From Fomes fomentarius (lineage: Eukaryota > Basidiomycota > Agaricomycetes > Polyporales > Polyporaceae), in NCBI GenBank assembly GCA_022606135.1, contig JABYQN010000009.1, positions 893,001 to 957,000 of the forward strand: 64,000 nt of DNA, given 5' to 3'. Of the stretch, positions 47,601 through 58,421 are shown in pieces. A program made the position numbers and the translations under genes. How positions within the stretch are numbered: the first letter of the stretch is position 1; each line of letters begins with the position of its first letter. The notes beneath the pieces are model-generated. The model was not told the origin of the DNA and did not search any database. It was given only the letters and a program-made list of their open reading frames with translations.

Positions 47601-48798
47601 ATCCTTCCTTCGGCGTATATTCAAAGTCCTCGATATCTTCGCTGACGATCTCGCGGTTCGTGATGAGGAAACCCTGGCCGTCTACCATGTATGAGATCAT
47701 CATGACCTGGTCGATTGCCTGGTCGGGGAACTTCAGCGGGGCCTTCGTTGTCTCGATATCGTACGCCATAACGACTGGGTCCGCACGCTTGACACGCTCG
47801 GTGAGGTGCTTGAACGCAGGCTGGCCCGCTGTGAACGAGATTGCATACCACAGACCGACACGGATGTCGTTGTCCATGGCGACACGAAGGTAGTACGGCA
47901 CGTCGTACTCGCGGATGTCGATGATTCCTTCTCGAGGGTCCTTGTCACGTCCGGTTCCCCAGCGCGAGGGGCCTGCCTGAGACTCGCCATCTGCGGCCCA
48001 CTCGCCCTCGAGCTCGATGTTCGTCGCTGCGGCGGACGTCGCGTTCACGACCTCGGCATACGCATCCACTGCGTCCAGCTTTGCACTGTTGGCGAGTGCA
48101 AGAGGCATGATGTCTCGTCGGACAGTGAGGAGGTCTGAAACGTTACGGAAGTGAAGTTGGAGAAAGAGTCGTCGGTGACCCATGAGATGGTTAGGCATTT
48201 GCAGGTCCTCCTTCCGCTCTCGGGTGATACGGCAAACGATACCCTCGTACTTCTTCATAAGCCACTCCTCGATGATGGTCTCCATACCGCTCTATCTGCA
48301 AGTCAGTCATCACGGCCGTGTAGGCTTCTTACCACGTACCTTGCAAGCAATATAGAAGTACGGCTCGTACTGCAGTGTGCATTTGAACATCCCTCCATCG
48401 TCCTGGATGAAGCAGAAGTCAACTGCGGCCTTCCCTCCTGGGTAATCTGGGTCTTTCACCAGTGTCTGTAGCCAAAAGTGACGTCAGAATACACGAGGGA
48501 CGCGCGATAGGCGAAGTATGCGCACCGGATGCATGTTAATCAACCACCCCTCTCTTGTCTGTCCCTCCTGCACTCGAGCAAAGCCCAGCTTCTCATCAAC
48601 CTCATCGCTAATTTTGACCTGTTCAAATCTCTCCGCGAGCTGGTTCCCGTCCTCGTCTCGTTGTGGTTGCGCCTCCGCTGGCGCACCGCCGCGACCGCGA
48701 CCGCGACCTCTGCCGCCACGAAAAGATGTGTTGCCTCGGTATCCAAATCGCGAGGTACCGCGTCCGCCCCTTTTGAAGGAGCTGTTTCCTCTCGCCAT
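41631..48798 (-). CDS. POL2: DNA polymerase epsilon catalytic subunit A
   Basis: The gene is about 7.2 kb, with two very long exons (roughly 46,657-44,190 and 44,140-41,690) and several short ones, giving about 2,200 residues. It starts at ATG 48796-48798 with an RG-rich leader. Exonuclease motifs are Exo [14 protein letters not shown], Exo [16 protein letters not shown] and Exo [19 protein letters not shown]. The polymerase has motif [18 protein letters not shown], the Fe-S/Cys loop [13 protein letters not shown], motif [16 protein letters not shown] and motif [10 protein letters not shown]. The inactive second exo-pol half follows. The C-terminal zinc modules are [14 protein letters not shown] with [10 protein letters not shown], and [20 protein letters not shown]. 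It ends after an intron with [15 protein letters not shown]. This is the leading-strand replicative polymerase of the nucleus, and all key acidic residues are present. Confidence 0.98.
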
Positions 48799-49149
48799 CG
48801 CCAAAATTCAGGACAAGAAACGAAAAGGTGCGAAAATAGGAAGGGGTATGAGTGATGCGGAAACAGACAACGAATCATGCAACTCGCGTGTGCCAGATGT
48901 GACAGGTCGCGTCAGTGTGACTGACGCCATTTGTCACACTACGGTGTCACAGATATTCAGAGTCGCTATAGCCGTAGCTTTCTGGCATGACGAACTCGGA
49001 CGCGGCGAGAGACTAGAATTCGAAGCATAAGAACCGCCAACCAACTCCCACTAAGTTGTTTGTTTCATTCAGCATCCAAGTCTGATGTGTATATCATACA
49101 GCAAATATCCCGCGCGGCCCTGAAGCCTTTCTAGCAAGGCTCAGCCCCC
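48799..49149. promoter_or_regulatory. POL2 upstream region with alternating TGTGAC/GTCACA motifs
   Basis: Four copies of the hexamer occur in 54 bp: TGTGAC at 48898-48903 and 48916-48921, and its complement GTCACA at 48933-48938 and 48946-48951. The inner pair extends to a perfect 8-bp inverted repeat, AGTGTGAC (48914-48921) and GTCACACT (48933-48940), with an 11-nt spacer. Two TCGCGT cores (about 48883 and 48907), one base off the ACGCGT cell-cycle box, lie nearby. The block is 100-155 bp upstream of the POL2 ATG. Confidence 0.55.
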
Positions 49150-50370
49150 CTAATCGAAGCATATACCTCCGTCAACGAGGTACTAATCGCATGCATGGTG
49201 ATCATAAATCTGGCATTATTTCAGAGCGTAGAGAGGTCTCCACTTACAGTTTGCCCTACACATATGTTTCGTGGGATATGTATGCGCTCCGGACTGGCAG
49301 AGGACAACTAGTACTCACCAGTAATGAACGAAGAGTCGTCAGATACAAGGAATGATACCAGCTTTGCGACATCTTCCGGCCTGCCATTCCGCCCAAGGAG
49401 GCTGAAACCATTGTGCTACAAGGCAGAGACATGAGTTGGAGCAGTCACGAGTAAGAAGGGCTGCCACTGACTGAAGCCGTCCAAGATCCCTTCGGTTGAC
49501 CGCTCAGTGACGTGTGGTACTCGTCGAGCTTGTCCACTGCGTAGCAAAGGCATTAGCCGATATGCTCATGAGCTAACCACAGCAACACTTGCTCAAAGGC
49601 GTCTCAATGACACCAGGAGCGTATGCGTTCACAAGGATTCCATACTTGGCGTAGTCCATGGCCGCGGACTGGGTCATGCCTCGGACAGCAAACTTCGTTG
49701 CACTGTATATGCCATTTCCAGGATAACCTGTCAGGCCATAAGTGTTAGTTGAGCGAGGACAATGAGGAATCGAAGGAGTGTAGTGGACAAACCTCTCTTG
49801 CTGGCTATCGACGCTGCACCGATAATCCGTCCACCGGTCCCTTGTTGAATGAGCTGGATGGCAGCATACTTGTAGCTGAAGAAAGTTCCTTTGATGTTTA
49901 CAGCGATGAGCCTGTCTACATCCTCCGTAGATACTATAACGACACCAATTAATGGGCGGTGCAGTGCTTGCGTCTGATAACGCACACTCGTGCAGGACCC
50001 GATTGACGGATATCCCAGCGTTCGCAATCATCTAGTGTCCAGGATGATGATCAGTCCGTCCATATAATCACTGCAAAATGACTATGCATACCGCATACAA
50101 GCTACCGAGTTCTTGAACAACGGTGTCCACCAACCTTCTGACGTCATCCTCCTCTGCGACGCTACCCGTGACCTTTGCCACTTGCACACCATATTCCTTC
50201 TCGATGGTGGCGGAGAGGTCGTTGAGCTTCCCTTGGGACTGTGGGAGGTCGAACAAACCTAAATCATAGCCATCCTTTGCGAGCCGGAGTGCGATTCCGC
50301 GGCCAATGCCTTCGGCTGCCCCAGTGATGATAACAACACGCCTTGAGCTTGATGCTGAGATAGAGGACAT
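49150..50370 (-). CDS. Short-chain dehydrogenase/reductase, acetoin/diacetyl reductase-like (SDR-2)
   Basis: A paralog of SDR-1. It starts at ATG 50368-50370 ([20 protein letters not shown]). Motifs are [15 protein letters not shown], the serine in [13 protein letters not shown], the catalytic tetrad YxxxK in [14 protein letters not shown], and [18 protein letters not shown]. Later exons give [33 protein letters not shown] and DDSSFITG, then QT, then [10 protein letters not shown] and TAG at 49150-49152. The small two-residue exon before the last intron (QT here, QS in SDR-1) and the phase-1 junction after LHE are shared, which supports a duplication. It is an NAD(P)H-dependent oxidoreductase, probably cytosolic, with unknown substrate. 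Confidence 0.88.
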
Positions 50371-50600
50371 GACTGTAGCTGGAGTCAACGTGGATGCAGG
50401 TCGACGGGTACGTAGATGGTATCGACGTCTTTATATCAAACATCTCGTAATCATAACACTGCATATTGCTATATTCGAGCACGGGGAGATAGCAACCAGG
50501 AAGCGCAGCTTACAGATCGCCGACCGGGAATCGAGAAGACCAGGAGAAGACTAGGAGAAGACCATTCTAGAGATAGCGCGATACTGGATACCAGAAGTCA
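50371..50600. other. Upstream region of SDR-2
   Basis: It contains imperfect AGGAGAAGAC repeats at about 50541-50565. No gene is visible. Confidence 0.4.
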
Positions 50601-51191
50601 TCAAGAGGCATCTACTTGCAATGTCCGTGTGTATGACGTCTGAGAACGAGCACGAGGAGGTTGTATTGCACTTGTCTCCGGATCCAAACGTATACTCATT
50701 TTGCGCGTAACGGGGTGTTGGAACAGATTCAACTCTACCGACGCAAGATTGAACTCCACGCGAATGCAATACGTTCCATCGATATCGCATGTAATACTAT
50801 GTACGATGTTCAAGGCGCAGATGTGAAAGCACCGCCGCAAACCGTCTTGGATACATGGATAAGTATGCACTCACTGCGAGTCTGAGAGATGAATGTGAAA
50901 TCCGTGTAATAGGCGACATCCTCTTCAATTGGATATTGCTTCCACACCATTATCATACAACAAAGATCCGTCGCACTGCCTGTCACCGCCCCGTGGGTGA
51001 AACCTTGAGAGGCTTGTGACGAGGTGGATGTTGTGCATCCTTCAAGACACGGTTGTCTTTCGTTTCGTTGTGTATGCAACCAGAACAAATAGCACAAGAT
51101 GTTGGAAGGACAACATACAAGAACAGTAGAGAGTGCGACCGTCGAAGGCAGAGTAGTTGGGGGATATCGCCAGGACATCGCCATGGGGCAT
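50601..51191 (-). CDS. Weak candidate for an unrecognised multi-exon gene
   Basis: Two open segments look protein-like and can be joined. One reads AVTGSATDLCCMIMVWKQYP and EEDVAYYTDFTFISQTRS (about 50,990-50,872); the other reads CDIDGTYCIRVEFNLASVEL and NLFQHPVTRK (about 50,790-50,700), ending at TGA 50601-50603. The join needs a GTGCAT donor although a better GTGAGT donor lies 4 nt before it in another phase. The N-terminal exon is unresolved (a frame beginning MPHGDVLAISPNYSAFDGRT at 51191 is one option). I know no matching family. It could equally be non-coding. Confidence 0.22.
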
Positions 51192-51404
51192 GGGGTGGGG
51201 AAACGAAGCCGCCGGACAAAGCGCGGTGTTACTGGCAGCGGTGGCGCTCCAGGCGCGGGCAACAGGGCGCCTAAACGCGTTCATAACTTCTCCACGGCCA
51301 ACTTGTTTCCATTCCTTCTCCTCCACCCACTCTCTCACCAAATCCTTTCGTTGTCCATAGACATTCCTATCGTACCGAAACTCTCGACAACTACTCTAAT
51401 CCTA

Positions 51405-52125
51405 ATGCCGTTTACCGCCGACGCCGAACTCGACCTCCTCTTCCCCTCCGAGCAGATTCCCGTAGACGTCAGGAAACAGCTCCCCGCTGACCTCCACGTA
51501 TGTCCTGATTTGTACGCATCTGTCCGACTGATGCGTTGACCACAGCGACGCGTGTAGATTCGTCCCCTCGCGTCGACAGACTATGCCAGGGGTCACCTCT
51601 CAGTGCTCTCAGTTCTTACTGTCGTAACCGACCCCGGTGAAGAAGCATGGCGCGCACAATTCGAGGCAATTCGCGCTGCTCCCCGCACATACTATTCCGT
51701 TGTCATCGTTGACAAGGCGTCTGATCGCATCGTCGCGGTCGGTTCTATCTTCGTCGAGCGCAAATTCCTGCGCGGACTGGGCTGTGTAGGCCATATCGAG
51801 GATATCGCCGTGGACAAGAGCCAGCAGGGCAAGAAGCTCGGCCTGCGTATCATCCAGGCGCTCACCGGCATTAGTGAGAACAGTGGGTGCTACAAGACGA
51901 TCCTGAACTGCAGTGATAGCAACATACGTAAGTGATCTGCGCCCATGTTCTCGACGCGAGTGCTTACGTCTATCAACCGCAGCTTTCTACGAGAAGTGTG
52001 GGTACCAGAAGAAGGAGAACGAAATGGTGAGCCTCCTTTTGTCTGACCAACGGCGCGTTCAGTCTGAATAACATTACCAGGCGAAGTACGCACCCACAGA
52101 TCGCCCGCAAGCCCCGCGCCTGTAA
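51405..52125 (+). CDS. GNA1: Glucosamine 6-phosphate N-acetyltransferase
   Basis: Four exons (51405-51497, 51558-51927, 51983-52026, 52081-52125) encode 183 residues, slightly longer than yeast Gna1 (159). A GNAT fold is clear: IVAVGSIFVERKFLRGLGC, then GHIEDIAVDKSQQGKKLGLR with the acetyl-CoA pyrophosphate-binding Q/RxxGxG/L loop, and CYKTILNCSDSNIPFYEKCG at the C-terminal strand, as in Gna1. The enzyme makes N-acetylglucosamine 6-phosphate from acetyl-CoA, the second step of the UDP-GlcNAc pathway that feeds chitin, N-glycans and GPI anchors. It acts in the cytosol. The first exon is a variable N-terminal leader (FTADAELDLLFPSEQIPVDV). It is intact. Confidence 0.95.
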
Positions 52126-52814
52126 TGATCTATACCCTACCTCGGACCTTTACGCCACTTAGATGTCTTGGATCAGCGGACTGCATATATGTATCCTGGT
52201 ATTGTATTGTATATCTCCCTCATTTGTGGACATTGGAATAGACTCGTACATAATGACTATCCTGTTTGGCTGATATTGCCATGCATTCAGTGCATCCCAT
52301 CGCAACTTCCCTCCGATCAAATCTGGGTTACATTCCCTCACCTCAAGAGGAGATCATCAACCGGAAGTCAGACTGCAAGAACGAGGACCGAAGGTCGCTT
52401 CCTATCATGGGTAGCATGAAAGGCAGCGTATATTAGGAGCAAGCGTCGTTAGCATGAAGCTGCAATTAGTCCGGGTGGTCAAGGCCGTATGCAAATATTA
52501 TCTATCTGCTGCTCATGGTGAAACGATCGGTTCTCCTAGCACCTCCTGTCCTGCCATCGGTGTTGGGTGCGGACACCTCACACCGCGTACATGCTCGAGG
52601 CATGCATGGGTCTGTCCGTGGGCACGCGTCGCCTCCTCTACCCAGTTCCTAAGGCGACAAGGACTATTGGGCCGAGAGCAACATCTCGGTTGCTAACGGC
52701 GCTGTGCCCCGTGTAGGGTTGGCGATAGAGAGCGATTGCAAGTATGTAAGGCCTGGTGACCGAGTCTCACGTTCAGTCCCGTAATCGCATAGATGCAGAG
52801 CACATACCGTATTC
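52126..52814. other. Convergent 3' flanks of GNA1 and the membrane microprotein gene
   Basis: No recognisable gene is seen. Confidence 0.5.
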
Positions 52815-53176
52815 TCATCTTTGGACGTGTGTATCGTCAGTGCTTCCCTCGCTGCTCTCATCTGACTCTATGTCGAATACCGTGGGCTCGCGTTCTGCTG
52901 TTCATGTTAAATCAGGATCAAGCTCTCAACCTCCACTACTCCAACCTTGAGCTTACCAGTACCGCGCGGCCGCAGCGCTTCCGCACGGATAGCCCACCAG
53001 CCATGGAGCATATAGATGATCCAGCCGCAGACACAAAGCCCGAGGACAACCGCGACAACCCCTACGACGATGGACCTAACCAAGACCGTGTGCGCGGAGG
53101 GACCGGAGTGCGCAGTAGTGGGCGTGGATACTGGCATGAGCGTCGACGTAGTAGGCTCAGCTCTTATGAGAAACAT
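52815..53176 (-). CDS. Single-pass membrane microprotein, about 90 residues
   Basis: Two exons. Exon 1 starts at ATG 53174-53176 (MFLIRAEPTTSTLMPVSTPT), a Thr/Ser/Pro-rich ectodomain-like stretch. One strong transmembrane helix follows (SIVVGVVAVVLGLCVCGWII) and a basic juxtamembrane segment (AIRAEALRPRG). A GTAAGC donor splices in frame to an acidic tail (ESDESSEGSTDDTHVQR) ending at TGA 52815-52817. A TATA-like box (TATAAAA on the minus strand, 53241-53247) lies 65-70 bp upstream, which supports the start. Type I topology with the basic and acidic tail in the cytosol is predicted from charge. The family is unknown; it resembles the transmembrane end of basidiomycete receptor-like wall sensors, but without a folded ectodomain. 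Confidence 0.42.
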
Positions 53177-53651
53177 GTTGTCGAGTAGATAGCGATGTGG
53201 TGATGTCAGTATACAGCTGTGCTGGGCTACGATCGTTGGTTTTATATTGCTCCACACAAAGGTCCCACGTCGCTGGCGCAGTTGGGCGAGGTATTGTCTG
53301 TGGACTCGGTCGGTCTAGAAGCGTGTCGACACGGCCGCGTGCCCACAGCAACCAGGTGCCCAGAACCCACTCTTAACGAAGACCCGTACAGCCATCATCA
53401 CCATCGTATTCGAGTCTGAGACAGTCATAGATGTACACCAGGTAGATGTCATAAACAAAGCGGTAAAAGTCGTAACAATGCTCGACAAAGTAGAGAGAGC
53501 TCGTACGTAGGTAGTAGTACAGCATACTTCGAGTTAGATATGTTCGCATAAGTCATCAGTTCAAACAAACGAGTCCCCTGTGCAAATCAGGTGCAAATCG
53601 CGAAAGAAGGAGCGTCGACCTCCAGGCTGCATCAAGCGGCAGTGACAGTAC
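53177..53651. other. Region between the microprotein promoter and the ASE1 3' end
   Basis: No gene is seen. It includes the probable ASE1 3' UTR near 53,560-53,650. Confidence 0.45.
53241..53247 (-). promoter_or_regulatory. TATA box upstream of the membrane microprotein
   Basis: The minus strand reads CAATATAAAACC, 65-71 bp before the ATG at 53176. Confidence 0.45.
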
Positions 53652-56244
53652 TCAGTACTCCTCGTCCTCCTCCTTGACCGCAACACCCGGGAAGCCCGCC
53701 CAACGGCGCTGCCCTCCGGGGCCGATCTCTGTTGACCAGTTCTCATCCACGCTTGGTCGAGGCTTGAAGCTTTCCCGTCTTGCACGCGACGCTTTCTTCG
53801 CGATTGCCGCGGCGCTAGTATGAACAGGCGCCCCGTACTTGCCATTGCCATAGGACGCGTAGGACACGGCGCGTGAACTTGGGTATGGGTGATATGAGTG
53901 GCTTGAACCAAGCTGTTGCGCAGAGGGGACACGGCCATGTCCCAGTGCGTGGTGCACTGTACCAGGCTTGGGCACGGGCATGGCGAGGGGAACGGGTCGG
54001 GGAAGGGAAGAACCTGCTATCGCGCTAGGAGTCTTACCGGGTCCAGGAATCTTGCTCGGGGACGCGGCCCTGTTTATCGCTGGTCCTCGGCTGCTGCCTA
54101 GTGGTGCGCGACTGGAAGGCATATTTGCATGCACTGAGGTAGACTCGCCAAGACGCGGCCTCTTATTGGGCACGGATTGAGAAGATGAGAGGCTGGATGC
54201 AGGGCGAACGGCCGGAGTGACAACGCCCGACTTCCCTCCATATCCGGACATCGGAGCCGGAGCATGGTACGCACCATACGCAGGAGTCGTTGCACGAGGA
54301 GGCACGGAACCCGCGCGGCCCTTTACACGCTTGTTGTTGTTCTCCTTGTCGTTCACGCTCACTGTATCCATCAGGAACTGCAACATGCTCATACCATGCA
54401 CGAGGAAGGGGCGCCCGGTCTCCGCCTCCCATGCTGGTACCGACATGAGAAGGTCCTGTTCCAACTATATGAAATCATTAAACGTGGTGACCAATATAAG
54501 AGAGGAAGGCGCTCACCCGTGGCTTCTCTTTCGTTACACGTTTGCGCATCTTCTCTTCCCTAAGCAGTCGCCCAGGATCGCGTGGACCTTTGCCAAGTAA
54601 TCGACTTTGGTCGCTTGCTGAGGCGGCGAGTTCCTTCTCGTCGTCACAGATGTCGAAGTACTTCTGTATGCTCTTTAGAAGAGGGCCTTTGAGACGCCGT
54701 TCTTCCTTGAGCCGTTTGATTTCTTCCTCGTGAAGACAGAGGAGCTCCTCGGTATGTTCGTCTGTAATAAACATACTCAGCGTTCGTCCTAGAAGAAAGC
54801 CAACAGTGTACCCACCATCAACGAAAGGTGCGAAGTCCGCCCGTTCTTCTTCACCAACCATAAGCTCATCCCAAAGCTTAGTGATTTCCGTCCGCGCATT
54901 CTCGATGAAGGTGCCCATTCGCTCGCGTTTGAGCTCCAGCATACGTTCCAATTCCTCCTCGTATGCCTTGATGGTAGCGTCCGTTGTGCCACGTTGAGCT
55001 TCCACGAATGCATCCATGTCTTCGTCATATACACCCAGGCGACGCCAGAGCGCCTCGAGTTGGTCATACATGGTCTGAATATGAGCTTCTCGTCGCCTCT
55101 TGGTGTCTTCTAGATCTGCACGAGTCGATTCCGCCCATGCCATGAGAGCAGGAGTCGGATCAACTCCTTCCAAACCGACAGCGACGTTGGATTCAGGAAG
55201 GTTCTCATCGGAGAGCTCTTCCATGCGGGCGACGAATTTCGCAAACGTACGTTGATGATCGAGCTCGGTTGTCTGGGGTTGTTCCTCTGTTAGGAACAGA
55301 AGAGGTGTGAGTGGCTTGAGGCGAGACGCGGGTGTGGGGGTGGACATCGAAATGGACATGGAGGTAGAGAGGAAGGGGTCAAAGTTGGAGTTCTTGTTGC
55401 TGCACGATGAATTTGGACGAGGGAGAGGGGGTAGCCCCAGTGTTGATGAAGATGCAGACGGAAGGTCGTCCAAAGATGGCGGTGTTATACCGAGTTCAGT
55501 ATATAGCCAATCGATTTGAATGAAGTGTGCTGATAGTTGGTTCAGTCGTTTGGCCTAGGTCGTCATGTCAGAAAGCAAGGAACTGTGGCGTTACAAGTGA
55601 TGCTACTCACAACTTCACCCTTACCGCGGACAAGCTCCTTCTCGAGCCTGGAGAATCGCTCCGGCGTGACATCTCGATGAGATGATAAATCATACTCGTC
55701 TTCGCCGTTGGCAGAGGTAGATTCAAAAATGTCGGACTGGTAGAAGTCGGGTCCAAGGATATTGGCCAACGAAGATATCCTGTTGGTCAAGTGCAAGAGC
55801 TGTTCAAGCTTCGTGTGATATTGCTAGGTTTTCGCCCCCTACTTCAGCACATGTCCCGCACAGTATATAGAAGTATGATCGTACCTGCCGCAGCTTCTCT
55901 TGATAGTCCGAAATCAGTTCGAATCGGCGGGGGAGGACTTGTTCCTTCCTGATCTCTCCTACGCTCGGTCCCGACGATTTGAGGTGGCTGCCCAATGCTC
56001 TACCATATCTCAGGCACTCCTCTTCTATCCGTGCGCACTTGTCCATCCATTCATCAACCTGCTTCCGTCGGAGGTCTATCTGGCTCTCGATGCATTGCGT
56101 GAGCTGCTGTTGCAACGCAACGAGTTCATCGTGTAGTGCGGTTGGGGGTAAGCCCAGTTGAGCATGAAGAGTGGGTAGGAGCTGTGTTTGAGACTGCAGA
56201 TGTGTATGCAGGGAGTTAAGGAGGGATGTTATCGTCGTAGACAT
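53652..56244 (-). CDS. ASE1: Microtubule-bundling protein Ase1/MAP65/PRC1
   Basis: About six exons encode close to 770 residues. The N-terminal rod starts at ATG 56242-56244 and is coiled coil (LQQQLTQCIESQIDLRRKQV, DEWMDKCARIEEECLRYGRA), with a dimerisation-type start. A Ser/Pro loop (LGLPPLPRPNSSC) is followed by spectrin-like helices (ELERMLELKRERMGTFIENA). The microtubule-binding core includes EITKLWDELMVGEEERADF and the MAP65 hallmark GKGPRDPGRLLREEKMRKRV. The C-terminal tail is basic and Ser/Pro-rich with likely Cdk sites (SPSKIPGPGKTPS). Family members bundle antiparallel microtubules at the spindle midzone, and the tail is regulated by Cdk phosphorylation in yeasts. It ends VKEEDEEY. 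No damage is seen. Confidence 0.94.
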
Positions 56245-57788
56245 GATGGCTTTCGCCGGCCGTGGAAGTGGTCAAGACAGAGTTCAACATGCGCGCGTCG
56301 CGAACCGCGTTGCGACCACGTGATGGCGTTGGCACCTCATTCGGCAGTTGCCGACGCCAACTTTCTCGAACGTACTTGGACTCGCAGCTCTTCAACTTCT
56401 TGCTAGTTCTGACACTCATAGGCACTCATGCGAAATCTCTCGTGACTGGGAAGAAGCGACGAGCTCAGATTGCTATACGTGACTCTGAAGTCCATCAAGC
56501 TACAGTGTCAATCTGGTTTCTTAATCAAGTTAGTTAGCAACTCATGCTAGACTTTCGTCTCTACCTGAACATTAAATGAGAGACAGAAGAGCGTGATGAC
56601 GGCGACCTTATCTCTGGACCATATATAGCAGGTGAACCAAACCTCGAAGACATACTGTGCCTGCTGCAGCAGCTTGAAATACAACACTCCCGGCTTGCAG
56701 TGTTGAACTCACTCTCGATGAATCACCTAGCTTAGTACGTTTTTGCGATCCTCCGGGCGACTGTAGGGCTACCAACTAAAGTGCCCTGAGATGTCTCCTC
56801 TCTCAAGCAGAAGGAAAGCTGATAAGCCTATCTGCACTCTGAGACTTCAAGGTGTGTTCCCGAATGCTGAATTTGATGTTTGGAATAGGTGATGCTGCAG
56901 AGCGCGCCCGGATCATAAGTATATGCTCCTTACTTGGCTTTTCTAACCATCTCTTCTCACTCCCTCCTAGGCCGTACCAGAGGCCTTGACGAAAGTAGCT
57001 TCGGCAACGCACAATCTGCATCTTTCTCCTATATTTGCTTCTTACCCTATTTCTTAGATGGATAATCAAGCAGCACGTCAACCGCTCCGCTGTGTTACTT
57101 GAGTCCTGCATGACTCATTGACCGTCCTTCAGATGACGGAAGGTGCTCGGCAACCCATGAGAGCCAAAGCACACACTCATACGGAGTCCAACCGACAGCA
57201 GTGCCCGTCCCTATATTCACAGTACTAGACATCGAAGGTGCCCAAGCAGACACGACGGAGCAAACCAACATGACAGGTGGAGAAATACAAGCAGAGTGTC
57301 TGACACTGCTCCAGAAGTTGGAAACGGCAAGCTACTTGAGAGACCATTATGCGGAGAACAAACTTTCCTCGGCATCCCGCAGGACCGAGAAAGTCAAAAG
57401 GTTCTCCATTCAACAGAGACTTTCGACTATTTGCAACTTTGCAAGTCAGACGGATCTGGCGCTGGTAGCCACGTGTGGGTGATTGAAGCTGTTTGGCTTG
57501 TGACCCACGCCCAATAGCGCCCAGTACGGTAGTGAGCCATTACACAGTCACGTCAACGAATCACCCTCCGCGGCCGCCAAATCAAGGTGAGTATCTTAAT
57601 ATTGAGTTCTATGGGCCAGAGTGCAGCAGGAGTGCACAGAGGAGACTGTTTGGAGTTAGGAGATGGGCAGAACACGGTGGTTGCAGCATCGTGGATAGGT
57701 GGATGGCAGGGAGAGATAGTGGATGAAGGTGTCCATGGATCCGACGTCTCGTACTGATTGCTCTCTATCCACCCTACGTGTCTACCAG
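56245..57788. other. Intergenic region between ASE1 and RPL24
   Basis: 1.5 kb without a supported gene. A 71-codon + frame from ATG 57268 (MTGGEIQAECLTLLQKLETA) is protein-like but has no introns, neighbours or family to support it. The rest holds divergent promoter sequence. Confidence 0.4.
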
Positions 57789-58421
57789 ATGGTACGTATG
57801 AATATCTTTGCCACTCGAATGATCATTGATCACCCTCTTCCATGAGTACAGAAGCTCGAAATCGACTCGTTCTCTGGCTACCGTATCTACCCTAGCAGGG
57901 GCCGCCTTTTCGTGCGGGGAGACAACAAGGTCCGCTTCCTCCTGCAAATATCCAAAGCTCGAAACCACAATGCTTACATCTCACCTCTAGATCTTCCGCT
58001 TCGCCAACTCTAAGAACGAGTCGCTTTTCTTGCAGCGCAAGAACCCCCGCAAGATCGCCTGGACACAGGTGTACCGTCGTCAGCACAAGAAGGGTATCAC
58101 CGAGGAGATTGCTAAGAAGCGCTCTCGCCGAACCGTTAAGCACCAGCGTGGTATCGTTGGTGCTGATCTTGCTGCGATAGCTGCACGGAGGAATCAGACT
58201 GCTGCCATCCGTGCTCAGCAGCGGACCTCCGCTATTCAGAAGGCTAAGGCGGAGAAGAAAGCTAAGGAGGAGAAGAAGGAGAAGACCAAGGTGCGTATGC
58301 AATTCTGCCTCATTTTCTGATGATATCCTTACATGTCCCATCCCAGCCTGCGCGTGCACCTGTCTCGACCGCTCCCCGTGTATCGAAGCAGCAGATGAAG
58401 GGTGGCAAGGGCGGCCGCTAG
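57789..58421 (+). CDS. RPL24: 60S ribosomal protein L24 (eL24)
   Basis: Four coding exons: 57789-57791, 57852-57929, 57991-58290, 58347-58421, giving 151 residues, the normal size. The first coding exon is the ATG alone, followed directly by GTACGT. Exon 2 gives KLEIDSFSGYRIYPSRGRLF, the conserved eL24 zinc-ribbon-like start, here as in other eukaryotes lacking some archaeal cysteines. Exon 3 has KIFR-type IFRFANSKNESLFLQRKNPR and KIAWTQVYRRQHKKG. The lysine-rich tail KAKAEKKAKEEKKEK precedes QQMKGGKGGR. It is a component of the large ribosomal subunit at the intersubunit bridge. It is expected to be highly expressed and co-regulated with other ribosomal genes. Confidence 0.96.

Noticed and set aside
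57268..57482. A 71-codon frame upstream of RPL24.
   Set aside because: Two overlapping frames look equally protein-like and there is no start context or conserved motif; left as intergenic.
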